A DNA stretch of 64,000 nucleotides, taken from Schistocephalus solidus. Lineage: Eukaryota > Platyhelminthes > Cestoda > Diphyllobothriidea > Diphyllobothriidae. The stretch spans positions 98,507 through 162,506 of the forward strand of contig WEDG01002098.1 in NCBI GenBank assembly GCA_017591395.1, in the 5' to 3' direction. The position numbers and the translations under genes are program-made. Positions 1 through 11,339 of the stretch are shown piece by piece. The notes under the pieces were generated by a model that was given only the letters and a program-made list of their open reading frames with translations, was not told where the DNA came from and did no database searches. The first letter of the stretch is position 1. Each line of letters starts with the position of its first letter.

Positions 1-508
1 TCGGTCTGATGTTTCACTGGCAACCAAATGAACGAGAGAATTCAGATGCTGACATTCCTGAGAGGGAAGAGCAGAGATGTCACCGTCGAATACGTTCCCC
101 AGTATAGAGAGAACTGATCCAAACTTTAACATAAAATCATTACAATTTTGTAAAGCAGAGAGATCAAGCTGCTTAGCTTTAACGATTGGTTGCATATGCA
201 TATCACTGCTGTGACTACTTGATGCAACCAAGCAACATTCCGGTGCAATGGCTGAGAGCTTGCGACGAGCCGAGATTTTCATTCTCATTTTTGCTAGGAG
301 GCTTTTGTTTGGTCAAACTTAGGTTGTGGGCTAAGTAAGTCTAGAAACCAACTGCAGTATTGCCGGTGGTATTCTACCGCGGGTTTTAATAGAGAAATTT
401 ATGGCATTATAGACGCATGTGGTGAGGAAATATGTGTGAACAGTGCGGACAGTTGAGGTGCCTGTGGTTGCTGTATAATGCTGTTTTGGCCCCGGTTCCA
501 CAGTCTGT
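1..508 (+). other. Left flank, nothing recognised
   Basis: No gene, RNA or repeat recognised. Confidence 0.5.
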
Positions 509-1070
509 GTGCGATTGATTCACAAGTTACTGACCAAGCCCATGCATGTGGTAAGCATTCTACCAATTAACACAATTTCTGCAGCTTCGGAGATACAAGA
601 GAACTTGATCAATGATAACGGGTTATATCACTTAACCGATAATAGCTTACTTAGTGTGGCTCAGCAAGGGTTCCTCAAAGCAAGGTCTTGTGATATCTGT
701 CAGTACTCTTTCTTTGGTCATGTTCTACAATGCATGTAGAAGAGATTTGGACATTTCATAGTCTATTTCGAGTGCACCAAAGCATTTAATCATGTTGACT
801 ATGCTCTTTTTCGCTTGAAACTTTCCTCGTTTGGCTTGTGGTAAAATTCAGAATTTTATTTCTTTTTACGTGGGCCCTTACACACAACGCGTTTAAACCT
901 CCAATGTTATCACCAACCCTGCAAGTGTGAAGAGCAAATTTATTCAGTTTAGTGTCATTAGCCTGGTCTATGTTTGTCTTTTTGTCAATGTTGTACCAAA
1001 TTTATTTCATAATGACAGGCCCTTTATGTATGCTGATAGTTTGGAAATTGCCTACCGAAACAAACCGGTA
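509..1070 (+). mobile_element. CR1-like LINE fragment: reverse-transcriptase core
   Basis: Plus strand, several frames. LLSVAQQGFLKARSC matches the CR1/Jockey-type RT segment Q-H-G-F-x-x-G-R-S-C. IVYFECTKAFNHVDYALFRL at about 755-830 is motif A (D-F-S-K-A-F-D-x-V), with the first Asp changed to Glu. YVCLFVNVVPNLFHNDRPFM and YADSLEI near 1028-1045 are the region up to motif C, with YADD changed to YADS. Stops between the parts show it is decayed. Confidence 0.7.
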
Positions 1071-1789
1071 GAGCTGGTAAATTAAATTCTTCTCCGATTA
1101 ATTTGACATCAAACGGAGCCTCTGCAAATTTTCAAATAGTTCACAGAGCTGACTTCATTTGCCGCAATAACAAGGAGGAATAGAGACACAGCCAATTATG
1201 TTCTTTTTTCTTGGGCAGGAGGATGACTGAAACGAAACAAGCATTTCTGGAAAACGAAGAAATGCTGGGATCAGAGTGGGAATGTGCAAGAGGCAATCTA
1301 CCGTAAAGAAGACAACCACCGCAACTTTTACAACGTGGACTTGTCTATATAAATCAAATTATCTAAAGCGAGTCACAAGTCTAAACTTAGAGAATAAACC
1401 CAAGATTGTGTGAACAAAATATCTGGGTCAAATTCAAAAAAACGATGCACCCATCCACATTCTCAATGCATATAGAATAGGGAAGCCTCTGCCAGCACCC
1501 GAATGTAATCCTCGACCAAGACCTCTTAAAACTATCTTGGAAAACGAAACATATGCACAGCTCCTGCTACAGAGAAAAGCAACCCTACGGGGCCTGCATT
1601 CTGAAGTTTGTTTTCAACCGGAATACGGGCTTAAATTGCGAATGAAAATGAGACAGTTACGAAGGGTCAATGGCGATGCACATCTCCATATAAGAAATGG
1701 ACAAATAGTTCAAGTTAAAAGAGAATTTCTTTGGCCGAAGGTTGTCAATCTGGCAGCCTTACTGTCCCTTTTCAGAAACCAAAAACGTG
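1071..1789 (+). other. Between CR1-like fragments
   Basis: No further LINE motif recognised. The open frame starting at 1537 has no recognised family until the endonuclease start near 1790. Confidence 0.4.
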
Positions 1790-3014
1790 CACGCTTAAAT
1801 TATTTGTCTCAAATGCCAGATCGCTGCTTAATAAGATGCCTTTGCTCCAGATTCTGGTTTTCATCCACCGCCTTGACATTGTAATAATAACTGAGACATG
1901 AGCAACACCCTGTGTATCCGACTCTGAACTAAAATATTCTAGGGTATGATCGACACGAGGGATGGTGGCGGAGGAAGCTGCATCTTTATTAAGCAGCAAC
2001 TTACGTTTCTGCCGTTGGATTTATCGAGAGAGCTGTTGGCTCCAAGTTCTTAACTCGTTGGTTTTGTCTATCGCCCCCCAAACGCAAGCGAGGATTACGA
2101 TCTTCGTCTCTCACAGGCATTTCATGCCGCAGTTGATCTAACTCTGAAGAACTGCTTGATTGCAGGTTCTTCATTGGTTTCCACCTTCCGGTTCCGCAAA
2201 TTTTGAAAACTTGCTTGAGGCCATAGTTACTGGCATTTGGGAACAGGCAGTTGATTTTCCCACCCGAGGATCGAACGTACTTTATCTCCTTTTCCGCAGA
2301 GGTTGTAGGCAATTTTCAGTTTCACCTTTAGACCCACTTGGGAGTTCAGACCATGCTATAGTTCCTTTGTCACTAGAAATTGAGGCTGATGAAACGTTTT
2401 CAAATAAATTTAGTTTTTTCCATGATTTCAGATCAGCAGATATGGGTGAATTACTAACACATCTTAATTCCCACGATTGGACTAATTTCTTTCTATGTTT
2501 GGATGTAAATGTTTGTTTTGATACATTCTTCCAAGTTCTAGGTCCACTCATTTCTCGTTTTGTTCCCCGTAAGAAAATAATTAATGTCAAAGATGAAGTC
2601 TATCTCCCTTTATCTTTCCTTCGTAAACTGCGTAGACTCTCGCGTCGTTTTCTTCTACTTAATGACACTTTCAACTAGCCCATGAGCCAAAAAATCTTCG
2701 AACAGGCTAAGAGGCTCTCTGAAGAAAAACGACTAGCTGAAGAGGTTAACTTTGCCGAAAACCCTTCGTTAAATGTTGCAAAACTCTTTTTACGCACAGT
2801 CAAAGCGCAGAGAAAAACTCAGTACCCTGTACTTCGAGACACTTTTGGAAACTCTCTGGCTGATGCGTTCTTGACCAGAACTTTTAGTGAACATTCGGTT
2901 GCCCACTTTCCAAATAACCAGGTTTGGACCGGTAGCGTCCTCGAAAACATACCCTTTACCCTCTGGGACGTGACCGTAACCATTCGACGTTCTCGTCAAT
3001 CTTACAGTCCTTGA
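1790..3014 (+). mobile_element. CR1-like LINE fragment: endonuclease and linker
   Basis: Starts with LFVSNARSLLNKMPLLQILV and DIVIITET, the opening of the LINE endonuclease (N-A-R-S-L-x-N-K, then I-x-x-x-T-E-T). DTRDGGGGSCIFIKQQL at about 1950-1998 is the R-x-x-R-G-G-G-V-x-x-Y-V motif. AVDFPTRGSNVLYLLF and GSSDHAIVPLSL near 2250-2375 are the T-R-x-x-x-x-L-D-x-x and S-D-H end of the domain. The open frame at 2682-3014 continues as the linker (RDTFGNSLADAFLTRTFSEH). Frames change at least twice. The fragment stops before the RT. Confidence 0.75.
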
Positions 3015-3571
3015 CCAGATGGCGGCCCTGTCAGCGTTCTCAAGGCAAATGCAAATTATATAAATCTGTCACTTCTGTATAAGATATGTAATCTTCCTCT
3101 TGAAAGTGAAACCTTCCATATTTTATGGAAGGAAACATTAATGGTATACAGTGAGATGAAGGCTATTTTTAGCGATAGAAAAAAACACGAGCAAAGGTAA
3201 AAATATGAATTTTCGAACGATATGGGGAAGAATAAGGTTTGAAAATGGGACATATGGTTTTGAAAATCTGGTACCATAAGAAATTGAGTTAATTAATTGG
3301 GGAGCTTGAGAAGTTGCTAACGAAATTTTGTGTATTTAAAGAAGTTCCTGGAGGGTTAGCATATTTCCAGCTGTAAAGACGTTTTCCTTTTTGGAACTTG
3401 ATTTACGAGCATAGTTAGATATTCCCAGGGTGTTGATAAGCTTGTTATATTGAACAGCTCGTCCACTCCTAATCCATCCAATAAATTTGCAACCTTGAGC
3501 TGACAGACTAATTATTACTACTATTTTTAGCCTATATGAGTAAAGTCATGTGTTTGGGCATTTTCTTGTAG
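3015..3571 (+). other. Region upstream of Myo18 exon 1
   Basis: AT-rich, ends TTTTCTTGTAG, so it is either an intron following an unseen 5' UTR exon or the proximal upstream region. No promoter element can be claimed. Confidence 0.5.
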
Positions 3572-3676
3572 AAAGAATGTCTCTTTCTCAACTGTCCGGT
3601 CTTCTCCCTCCTTCGGGCTCGAATCGAAATGAAATTAGCAAAGAGGCCATTAAGAAAATACATGAAGAAATTTTTG
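3572..3676 (+). CDS. Myo18: Myo18 exon 1: start codon and N-terminal segment
   Basis: The exon begins after an acceptor (TTTTCTTGTAG) and carries an ATG at 3577, so upstream 5' UTR exons probably exist. Residues 1-33 begin MSLSQLSGLLPPSGSN and continue into a charged helix (KEAIKKIHEEIF). The exon ends at a GTACGC donor with one base left over (phase 1). This start was chosen because it is the first ATG in the open frame and joins in phase to the PDZ exon across a 32-nt intron. It is far shorter than the Lys/Glu-rich N terminus of the long vertebrate MYO18A isoform. An earlier start in an unseen upstream exon cannot be excluded. Confidence 0.7.
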
Positions 3677-3708
3677 GTACGCAGGGTGTTGTATTAATTT
3701 TTGTATAG
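3677..3708 (+). other. 32-nt micro-intron (Myo18 intron 1)
   Basis: Begins GTACGC and ends TTGTATAG. Removing it joins exon 1 (phase 1) to exon 2 in frame. Reading through it in the frame of exon 1 meets a stop, so it is unlikely to be coding. Introns of about 30-40 nt near the 5' end of genes are known in parasitic flatworms. Confidence 0.7.
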
Positions 3709-3899
3709 GAAGTGATCTTAGTTTTGACACGGAATCAACTGACGTTGTTCCTACACCTCGCAATCGGAGCCCACGAACATCTTTTCCGTCACCAAATTTC
3801 CTCATAAAAAAATCGTCACGGATTTCAGTTTCTCTGAAAAGGCCATTACCAAATAGAGGCTTCGGTTTCATTCTTCGAAAGGACAAATTCGACCAGCAG
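3709..3899 (+). CDS. Myo18: Myo18 exon 2: linker and first half of the PDZ domain
   Basis: Residues 34-97. A Ser/Thr/Pro/Arg-rich linker with possible phosphorylation sites (SPRTSFPSPN) leads into the first PDZ strand. NRGFGFILRKDKFDQQ at about residues 82-97 is the carboxylate-binding GLGF-type loop, here GFGF. The exon opens after TTTTTGTATAG and closes at a GTGTGT donor in phase 0. A PDZ domain upstream of a motor is the hallmark of the PDZ-containing Myo18 isoform, in which it helps localise the protein. The ligand is unknown here. Confidence 0.8.
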
Positions 3900-4934
3900 G
3901 TGTGTTTGCGCGAATTCAACCTGCGAAAACTTACTGGATTGTTTAATGCTTTAATTTTTTAGAATTCACGGGCATTGATTTAATCTTCAGTGCGCTGTGT
4001 AGAATATACATAATATGGTCTTTAACTGCAAATATGTGGCACTGAAAACATGGGGTTTGGGATTATATAATAGCTTCTAATTCTCTTCCTGCTTGTGTCG
4101 GTCAAAAATCAAAATATTTCATTTATCGAAAAAACAAGGAATCCTCAATATATTTTTATGCTCTCAGTGTCAGTACATTTGTAGACACCACAGTTATGAA
4201 ATTCAACGTAACACTCCTAACGATTGATACATTCTCCTACTGTGAGCTGAAGTTAACCGATTCATCGGACTTCATTTGCCTAAAATCGTTTTTTAGACTT
4301 TTCGGTCGTTGCTATCGTGATCAAAATGTCTAGAAACCTGTGAACCATCAACCTGCTGGCTTGGGATCTGATATTTCATTTTTTTATTTACAATATCGCT
4401 TCTATTAATGTTGTTTTATAACAAAACACACAAAACAATGGGTTATATTGAATGATGTAAAATAGCATAGTAAATTTCGTGGATATCCGGAAACCTCAGC
4501 CAAAATTTTGCTCTTTTTACTTCTATAAACGAGATTGGAAGTGCAGTGTACATTAGCAAATCAAATCAACAATACCAAATGAATCCTTAACTATTCACTG
4601 AAATCTCAATAACAAAAATGTATGAGTTAAGTCATCTGCTCTTTATCCTTCAACCTTTACTTCGGCTGGACATCCTTTTTCCTAATGTTAACTATTAAAT
4701 AGGTTTGATAAGTTGCCTGGCAGTTTTTTACACGATGTTACAGATACAGTAATGTTGGGTATTTATTATTTTGCCGCCATATAAAGGAAAGTTAGATATC
4801 TTTGCGAAAACTTTATCGAAGACTGTACTTCCATGTAATTTCCACTTCAATACCTGCCACCATTGGGGATTTGCTTCTCTAAGTCAGCGTGATTTCAATA
4901 TTTTCAATCGAAAATTTTTTTCCCTCATTATCAG
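3900..4934 (+). other. Myo18 intron 2, AT-rich, nothing recognised
   Basis: Starts GTGTGT and ends CTCATTATCAG. It is AT-rich with frequent stops in all frames. I see no repeat family or RNA gene in it. Confidence 0.7.
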
Positions 4935-5318
4935 AAAATTTATGCTGAACCTGGATCTACTGGATTTTCTTCTGGTCTGATTCCTGGTGATGTCCTTCTC
5001 TCTGTCCTTGGTTCGCAAGCCAAAGAACATTCCTTAGAACAGTTAGTTTCGCTTATCAATTCTTCGGCGTCTGAATATCTTGTTTTGAATGTCGAACCGT
5101 CGAATGATACACTGGAGTTTTCTTTACGCTCCATTCCCATCTCTGTAGACTTATCACTTATCATGGAAGATATAGATAAAGTTTTGGATCCCCAATTACG
5201 AAGTGCAATCGAAAGTACTGTTGCCAAGTTAAGCAGTACCGAATCCGCCTCTATTAATGTGAGAAGCTGGATCAAAATCAGAGGATCGTTTGATATGCTG
5301 TCAACGCTGCTCTCGAAG
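4935..5318 (+). CDS. Myo18: Myo18 exon 3: second half of PDZ and linker to motor
   Basis: Residues 98-225 (128 codons, phase 0 to 0). The PDZ core continues with a Gly-rich turn, GLIPGDVLLSVLGSQ (the GD-IL motif of PDZ strand 4), then the peptide-groove helix (HSLEQLVSLINSS) and the last strand (EYLVLNVEP). A mostly helical acidic linker follows (LSLIMEDIDKVLDPQLRSAI), ending SFDMLSTLLSK at a strong GTAAGT donor. The acceptor is CCCTCATTATCAG. The frame is fixed by continuity with exons 2 and 4. The PDZ fold is identified from these motifs; the linker has no named domain. Confidence 0.85.
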
Positions 5319-5777
5319 GTAAGTCTCCAGGATACACTTATACAATCAGTTCGGTATGTTCGTTGTGGTAGGTATTCGTTTTGTGCCCTTTTCTAAGTTT
5401 TTATGTAGGATATGAAATAGTTCTTCTGTTTTTTTAAAGTGATGTGCCCACAAGTAGCTGTTATACGCTCACTAAATAATGTTTTCCCAAAAGCTTCAGA
5501 TATAATTATGACCTTCACTTGGCTGATAGCTCTCTGAACGGTCATTATAACTTAGAGTTTGTTGGTAAAGTTTGCCAATACCTAAAACTTAAAACTAAGT
5601 TCCATGCTGTTGCTTTCCTCCGAATGCCACTTCTACGACCTACCGGTCTCAAGACAATCAACTTTACGTGAAACCCTTGTTGAATAGCAATATTTTGAAG
5701 AACTTCACATTTAGCTTATCTTCAATAATTTCTATCTCTTCATGTTCCTGAATACTGGTGTCTTATTCGCTTTTTAG
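5319..5777 (+). other. Myo18 intron 3
   Basis: Starts GTAAGT and ends TCGCTTTTTAG. AT-rich, no recognised element. Confidence 0.75.
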
Positions 5778-5984
5778 TTCTATTCGATGGCCATTTCAAA
5801 AAAACTCACAAAGGTTGCATCACACAAACCCGATGAAGTTCATACTGGTGATCGGGTACTTTTTTCACATCGAGAGGGGTACTCCCGTGGGTCAGTCTCC
5901 GAAGTTCTTTCATCCAACCGTTTCCGTCTTCGTCTTGATGTGACAAATCAGGTTGTAGAGGCGCTATTAGAAGAGATTAACTTG
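5778..5984 (+). CDS. Myo18: Myo18 exon 4: SH3-like N-terminal motor subdomain
   Basis: Residues 226-294 (69 codons, phase 0 to 0). The exon encodes the small beta-barrel that precedes the motor core in myosins: DEVHTGDRVLFSHREGYSRG, then alternating strands (RFRLRLDVTNQVVEAL) and an acidic end (EEINL). The pattern Asp-Arg-Val, His-x-Glu-Gly-Tyr and Arg-Leu-Asp resembles the class XVIII SH3-like region. The acceptor is TTCGCTTTTTAG and the donor GTACGT. It joins directly to exon 5, as in other Myo18 proteins where this subdomain is followed by the Asn-Pro-x-x-Leu-Asp segment. Confidence 0.85.
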
Positions 5985-8860
5985 GTACGTCGGCTTACAC
6001 TCACAAGCTCGAGTAATTTTTGCTTGTCTTGGTATGATATCTATTGCAATTTAAATCACAAAGTCAGGATTGTTTTTATATATTTATTTTGTTTTACTCG
6101 TACATAGACTGGTTTTCTGCTTCGTGGTAGTAATACAACTGATGCTGGTTACACAAGAGGACAATCATGTTTCAAGTCTGTTTACTTTACCTCGTAATTT
6201 ACAATTAATTCCTCGCTTTATGTGCGATTTTGAAGCAATCGGATGAGAATCAACCACCTGTAAAATGTGCGCTCAATGTGAAGTGCTGGTTTCCTTGGCA
6301 GCTTTTTAAATATGCGTTGGTTATTTAGCGGTTGGGTGGAATAAATGCCATCGTGATGATAATCTTTGCAGATATCGGTGCCTTAAATAGTCTTCTACGG
6401 TTTGATTATGCACTTAAATCGCCACATCTGTGTTGATCTTATTTGTGGTCGTTTCTCTTGAATTAATATTATCCTCATAGTCGAAGATAATATATCTTCT
6501 CTGAACTGTTGGAAGGAGGCCAACATTTTCAAAAGTTTCGTAAAAACATTCCACGAAACCCCGTATGGCAAGGATAACAGTCTTTAAAAGATGGTTTCAT
6601 GACATTTTACTTGTCGCCCTTTTTGATTGCTAGAGCATGCATGTCCCTCGAGGATATAATACCAGATTTTGTCTTTAGAACATTTTTTCTGTAAAATTCC
6701 GGATTGCAGTTCGCTTGATGATATTAATGTATTAGGTAATTTTAATTATTAAGTTATTATCTGGCGTCAGTGTGTCTATGGCTATAGCTGTTTTTTAAAG
6801 TATTGACAACCACCAGTTCCTTAACTACTAACTCATTGTTGCCACCCTAATAACACTGGACACAGTGTTAGGCACCAACCTCAATCTTCGTTCTCGCTGT
6901 ATAAAGCAGGTTAAATAATCGCGAATGTTTCTGTCATTCCGCTTGTATTTCAGAAATGAGCATTTTTCAACAGCAAAGGCATGCTTTGAATGCTGTCTTG
7001 GGTGTTACCGTTGGTCTTCTCCGTAAGTGCTATGATAAAGGGATGGTTAGGATAACTTCAATCCAACACCAGTTGATATAAGTGTGATAAGTTCGAGGTA
7101 AATTTTAGCAAACAGTTGTAAATGTCCAAATCGTAGCTGAGAGATAATTGCAGTCTCTTGGAGGGCGCACTACTCATTCTCCTTTAAATGCAGTAATATT
7201 GCATCTCTTCAGCTTATTTTTCTCATCCACTCACTATTAAACTTTGATTTCCCCTAGGACCCTAATTTTACTTCCATTCATTGAGTTAACTCCAGTAATA
7301 TCTGTTAATTTTGCTTCGGACGGCGATTACCCCATTTAACTGCAACACATTATTGTCCTTTTAAGGGATTCCTATTTACTGAAGATTATGCTTCAAACAC
7401 AATTACATGGTAATAACTCCGTACACCGACAGCCAACAGTCAAAGTGCGCGGCGGCCCTTAATTGCAATATTCCTGTGAGTGTCTAGATGCATGCACTCA
7501 CCTCGAGGTTCTTTGAAGTTTACTCGTAGAATCGAATATGCTACCATGCCAAAATTACTCGCACGGGCCTTTCCAAAGTCCTTTCTTTATGCTTATTTAA
7601 AGCACTGCCTGACTTATTATTTGGCACTGTTCTGGATGGTATCTTCGTATTGCTATGTCCGCCCCTATTGAGTGAACAAATACAAAGGCGTCAGATGTAG
7701 TGGCTTTTAAATATCCTTCTTCGTCCCTCAGCGTGCTCCGTTGCAGAAGAGTAATCCTCGATCACTTGATTTCGATAATCCTTAGGCGACATGTAATGTG
7801 GCAGTCAAATTTTTACAAGTATTATATCATAGTTATTTCTCGGTTTAGACTAACTTCAGTTAGCCTTATGCTATAAGATCCAAATGAAACGATATTTCTT
7901 CCTAGTGTTTCTTTGAAAATCTGCAGGATCAACTTTAAAGGCCGTATACTCTAACTGGTATAATAATAAACGTTTCATATAGGTGCTCCAATGACGAAAC
8001 TCTTAGCTTCTTGTCCCTTCCTGTTGGCCCTTTAATTTTGTTGTTAATGGGCTCAGGGGTGGACTACACAAACCTATCTATAGATGACTGGTTACTCCTT
8101 TGTGTACTGCTGCCCTCGTGGCTGCTGCGAATGGGACATCCCAATTTCCCTCCCACATTCAGTGTAGGTTGTTAAACATCACTAGTGTTAAAACAAGGTG
8201 TCTCCTTTTCCATCTTTTCATGCAAAATTGCGCCTTCTTAAAAGGAAGTATATGTAAGGTGCGAATTTGGGAACTCTTTAAAGCTGTTATTTGAGGGGTT
8301 TTCACTCAGCAGCGTGCCTTTTTGGAACTTGGGCTGAAACCTTGGAATCGCTTAACTCAGTACTTCAAAAAACTGTCTCGTGATAAAATAAGCTATCTTG
8401 CTCATGTCTTTTACATGCCTAATTTTTTCTTGGCTCGAGTTTGAGGAGCGCCTTGAGTGCCCACTTGTACAAGCAGTTTAATTTTGTTTTTCTCTCCCCA
8501 GCGGTGCCAATTGCCTGTCGTGTAAGAATTTTATTCAAATTTATATTGTCCTAGACACAAGTTAGGTAATTAGGTCAACCCTGTAACATTAGTTATGCAA
8601 GTGAAAAGCCCCACGAACTGGTGCGGCTGTGGCTGATACAGTCGAACGCCTGAGTGGAAAGCTTGTGAAGAGTGCGCCTACATAGCTCCAGACTACTCCA
8701 ATTTTTAGATGACTACCACCATCATTATCTGGGTTGTTTGCTGGGTGGCGGTTCAGTTGGTGATCATCTGACCTGGTTTTTCTTGTATGCCTGGGGTCTT
8801 GTCAGCTGGTTTTTTTCTCGTGCCACCTGCAACCCCCTCTTTTCTGTCTTTCTGTTGAAG
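5985..8860 (+). other. Myo18 intron 4 (2.9 kb)
   Basis: Starts GTACGT and ends TTTCTGTTGAAG. No transposon protein or clear repeat was recognised. It contains one exon-like 69-nt segment at 6954-7022, listed separately. Confidence 0.75.
6954..7022 (+). other. Candidate cryptic or alternative 69-nt exon in intron 4
   Basis: Bounded by a good acceptor (GCTTGTATTTCAG) and a consensus donor (GTAAGT). An ATG at 6956 opens a clean frame beginning MSIFQQQRHALNAVLG, but this frame does not match that of exon 5. Entered in phase 0 from exon 4, the segment reads Lys then TGA. It could be a poison exon, an unrelated first exon, or chance. Splice-site quality is the only evidence. Confidence 0.25.
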
Positions 8861-9040
8861 GCAAATCCGGAGGCCCTAGACGGTGTGGAGGACCTTCTGC
8901 TGTTGGAGCACGCAAATGAATCCACCTTCGTGTATAACCTGCACAGCCGCTTCCTCTCCTCTCTGCCCTACACCTACTGTGCCGATCTTGCTCTAGTGGC
9001 CATCAATCCGATGCGTGAGCTGAATATTTACACGGACTCG
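8861..9040 (+). CDS. Myo18: Myo18 exon 5: start of the motor core
   Basis: Residues 295-354 (60 codons, phase 0 to 0), between a TTTCTGTTGAAG acceptor and a GTCAGT donor. It contains the conserved opening of the myosin head: ANPEALDGVEDLLLLEHANE corresponds to the class XVIII N-P-x-x-L-D-x-V-E-D-L segment, followed by ESTFVYNLHSRFLSSLPYTY and DLALVAINPMRELNIYTD, the myosin strand that normally reads L-V-A-V-N-P. Codons show stronger G/C at third positions than the introns. It joins in phase to exon 6 across a 13.9-kb intron full of retroelements. Confidence 0.9.
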
Positions 9041-10519
9041 GTCAGTCCCCTTCCCATATCTAACTCTTCCTAAACTTGTGTGCATTTTGCATTGCTAATT
9101 GCGTTCTCACCGTCTCCTTTATCTTTGCGCCGCCCTGAGCAGAGCAAATGACCAGACTTCACGCGTCTTTGTTTCATTGGGAAATGGTGCCCTTGTATAG
9201 CTTGTAAACCCCTTGGGCGAGCGAAACGTGACTTATTCGTGGTGATAATCACTCCACACCATAATGCATAGGTTTCTGCATGTGGAGGGAATTCAAATAA
9301 TTAATGCATCCATTTGTTGATTCCTATATTTGTTGGCGCACCAGCAAAAAATTGGGTTTAAGTCCCATCTTGTGCATATGTCTGTAGTTCGTGAATTCTG
9401 TTACCAAAGTTCAGTCGACCCGGGGTATATTTGCACAGATCCCCGTTCACAGTTGTAACCAGGACAACTACATCGAAAATGACGAATACGCTTGAACTCT
9501 GCCTCGAAAGCATGTCTGCCTATCATGACCACCCGGGGTTTTTTTTGCGGAGACGCAGTCATTTCGCGGTACTAGTGTTCTCAGTTTCAAGTTGGCTACT
9601 CTGACGACTCTGATTCCAGGCTAACTCTTGCTAGGAAACTCCAACAAACGACCAGGCAAATGCAGAGTTTCCCAGATATATTTTCTGAAAATCTGACCGG
9701 ATTTTCGTCTCTATCTAACGTAAACTGATAAATTCACGTACGCATTCTAACCGATGCCTAATGGAGCTCAGTAGGAGAGTTGGATGCAATAGTTAGATCG
9801 GATCGACGGTCCTTCATTGACCGTTGTAGCCACGACAGGTTTATTTTCATTGCAGGATAACATCATGCGCAACCGTCTCAAACCGACTCTTCAGCTGCAA
9901 ATCTGTTATACGCACCCAAACTATTGCGTACCAGGATAATTATGGCAGGCCACAGAGATATCCGCTTGAGAAAAACTGTACAGACTCGTCACTTTTACTT
10001 CCAGACATTTGCGTATTTGAATTCGATTATTTTGGACCCATGTTAGCATGACGCATTTCGCGCTCTTTTTGTCTTTTCAAACTGCCCAGAAGTTATTCTG
10101 ACCTCGGCCTGATTACCTGATATACTGCATTCGGTTTCCTTGAGAGGGCTGTAGAGCTTTCCCGGGTGACATTGTCGCCAAGGCCACGCGAAACCGCTCC
10201 CATTCCATGGTTCGCCCGTGGCCACACAATAAAATTTATGACTACTAAGTGACACCACATCCGTCATGGTTTATTCGCAGCCAGTGTCAACCGACTTGAC
10301 TCACCCTGAAAACCACACTTCGGAGCTTGTTGTACAGTTCACTCTAGTGATTTCAAATTCAGTGATACAGTTTTAATGGAAACCGAAACAATCTAAAGAG
10401 AGCAGACCCTCTCCATTTATTGACTTCATCCTTCGTATTTAGTTTGTGGTTGCTGTAAACCAAACAAGCGTGTGCTAGTTAAGATATCTTGTGGCTGATC
10501 CTCCTAGCTCAGTGAAAGG
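9041..10519 (+). other. Myo18 intron 5, left part; nothing recognised
   Basis: Begins at the GTCAGT donor. No protein similarity, RNA gene or clear repeat seen in this stretch. Confidence 0.6.
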
Positions 10520-10690
10520 TAGACTAGAATGGTCATCTTGGGCTTATTTGTCATCATCAGCCAATTAATATCAGAACCCCAAGCTGGGCAAACCCGAAGT
10601 TCCAACGCGGATTCGTTATTTGTCGAGAATTTGAGTCAAGCGCTGCATCACTTGCGCCACTGGCTCGCGTGATTTATGTCGGCTGGGATC
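10520..10690 (-). repeat. SINE-like repeat family A, old minus copy
   Basis: Matches by eye the better copy at 62380-62545: shared blocks include a stretch around CATCATCAGCCAA and a diverged tRNA-like part with a 'gcgccactg' box on the same side. Orientation is given so that the tRNA-like head is at the 5' end. Heavily diverged. Confidence 0.45.
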
Positions 10691-11330
10691 AAATGTCCAA
10701 AGTCCCTGTTTAGTTGGTGACTCATGCGCTAGACTACAGTTTCTTAGCTCTTCAATTATCACAGGCGTATTTACCAGGTGGGCTAAACGTGTCGGCCTTT
10801 CATCAGGTGGTCAACGTAGAACCACTGCAACCTTAAGATATCGTGTGCAAGTGCTCTGATAAATGTCATCCACGTGGACCCTATGTAGTTCGGAAAATTT
10901 TCTACATGTGTGCAAACAGTTCCATCGTTGTGTGCAGATGGTGACAAGTGTGCTTGTGTTAACGGAAGTTGTGTGCGAAATATCTTATGATAATTTATAT
11001 ATATTGCGTGATGTTCGTTCCGCAGGCTATTTCCTAACCGTCTCCCAAAATTTTCTGGAAAATTAACCCTTGCAATTACTGGTTGGTCCCGTCAACTATT
11101 TTAATTCCAAGACACTCAAGTGAACTGCATATTTTTCTAGATTGAGTACTCGTTTATAACATACTCGTACATTATGCATGCCGTTTCCTAGTTAATCCGG
11201 TATGTTGCTAAAGAAATTCGTCACGAAGCCGGCACCATTCTAGAATGAATCTGCAAGCAGGAATAAGCAGAACCACTAATATTCCATCATGCGTCCAGTG
11301 GAAACAACGAGGTTCGCAACTGAAGCAGGG
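10691..11330 (+). other. Intron 5 sequence, nothing recognised
   Basis: No recognisable element. Short open frames here have no similarity I can name. Confidence 0.5.
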
Positions 11331-11339
11331 AACACCTAC

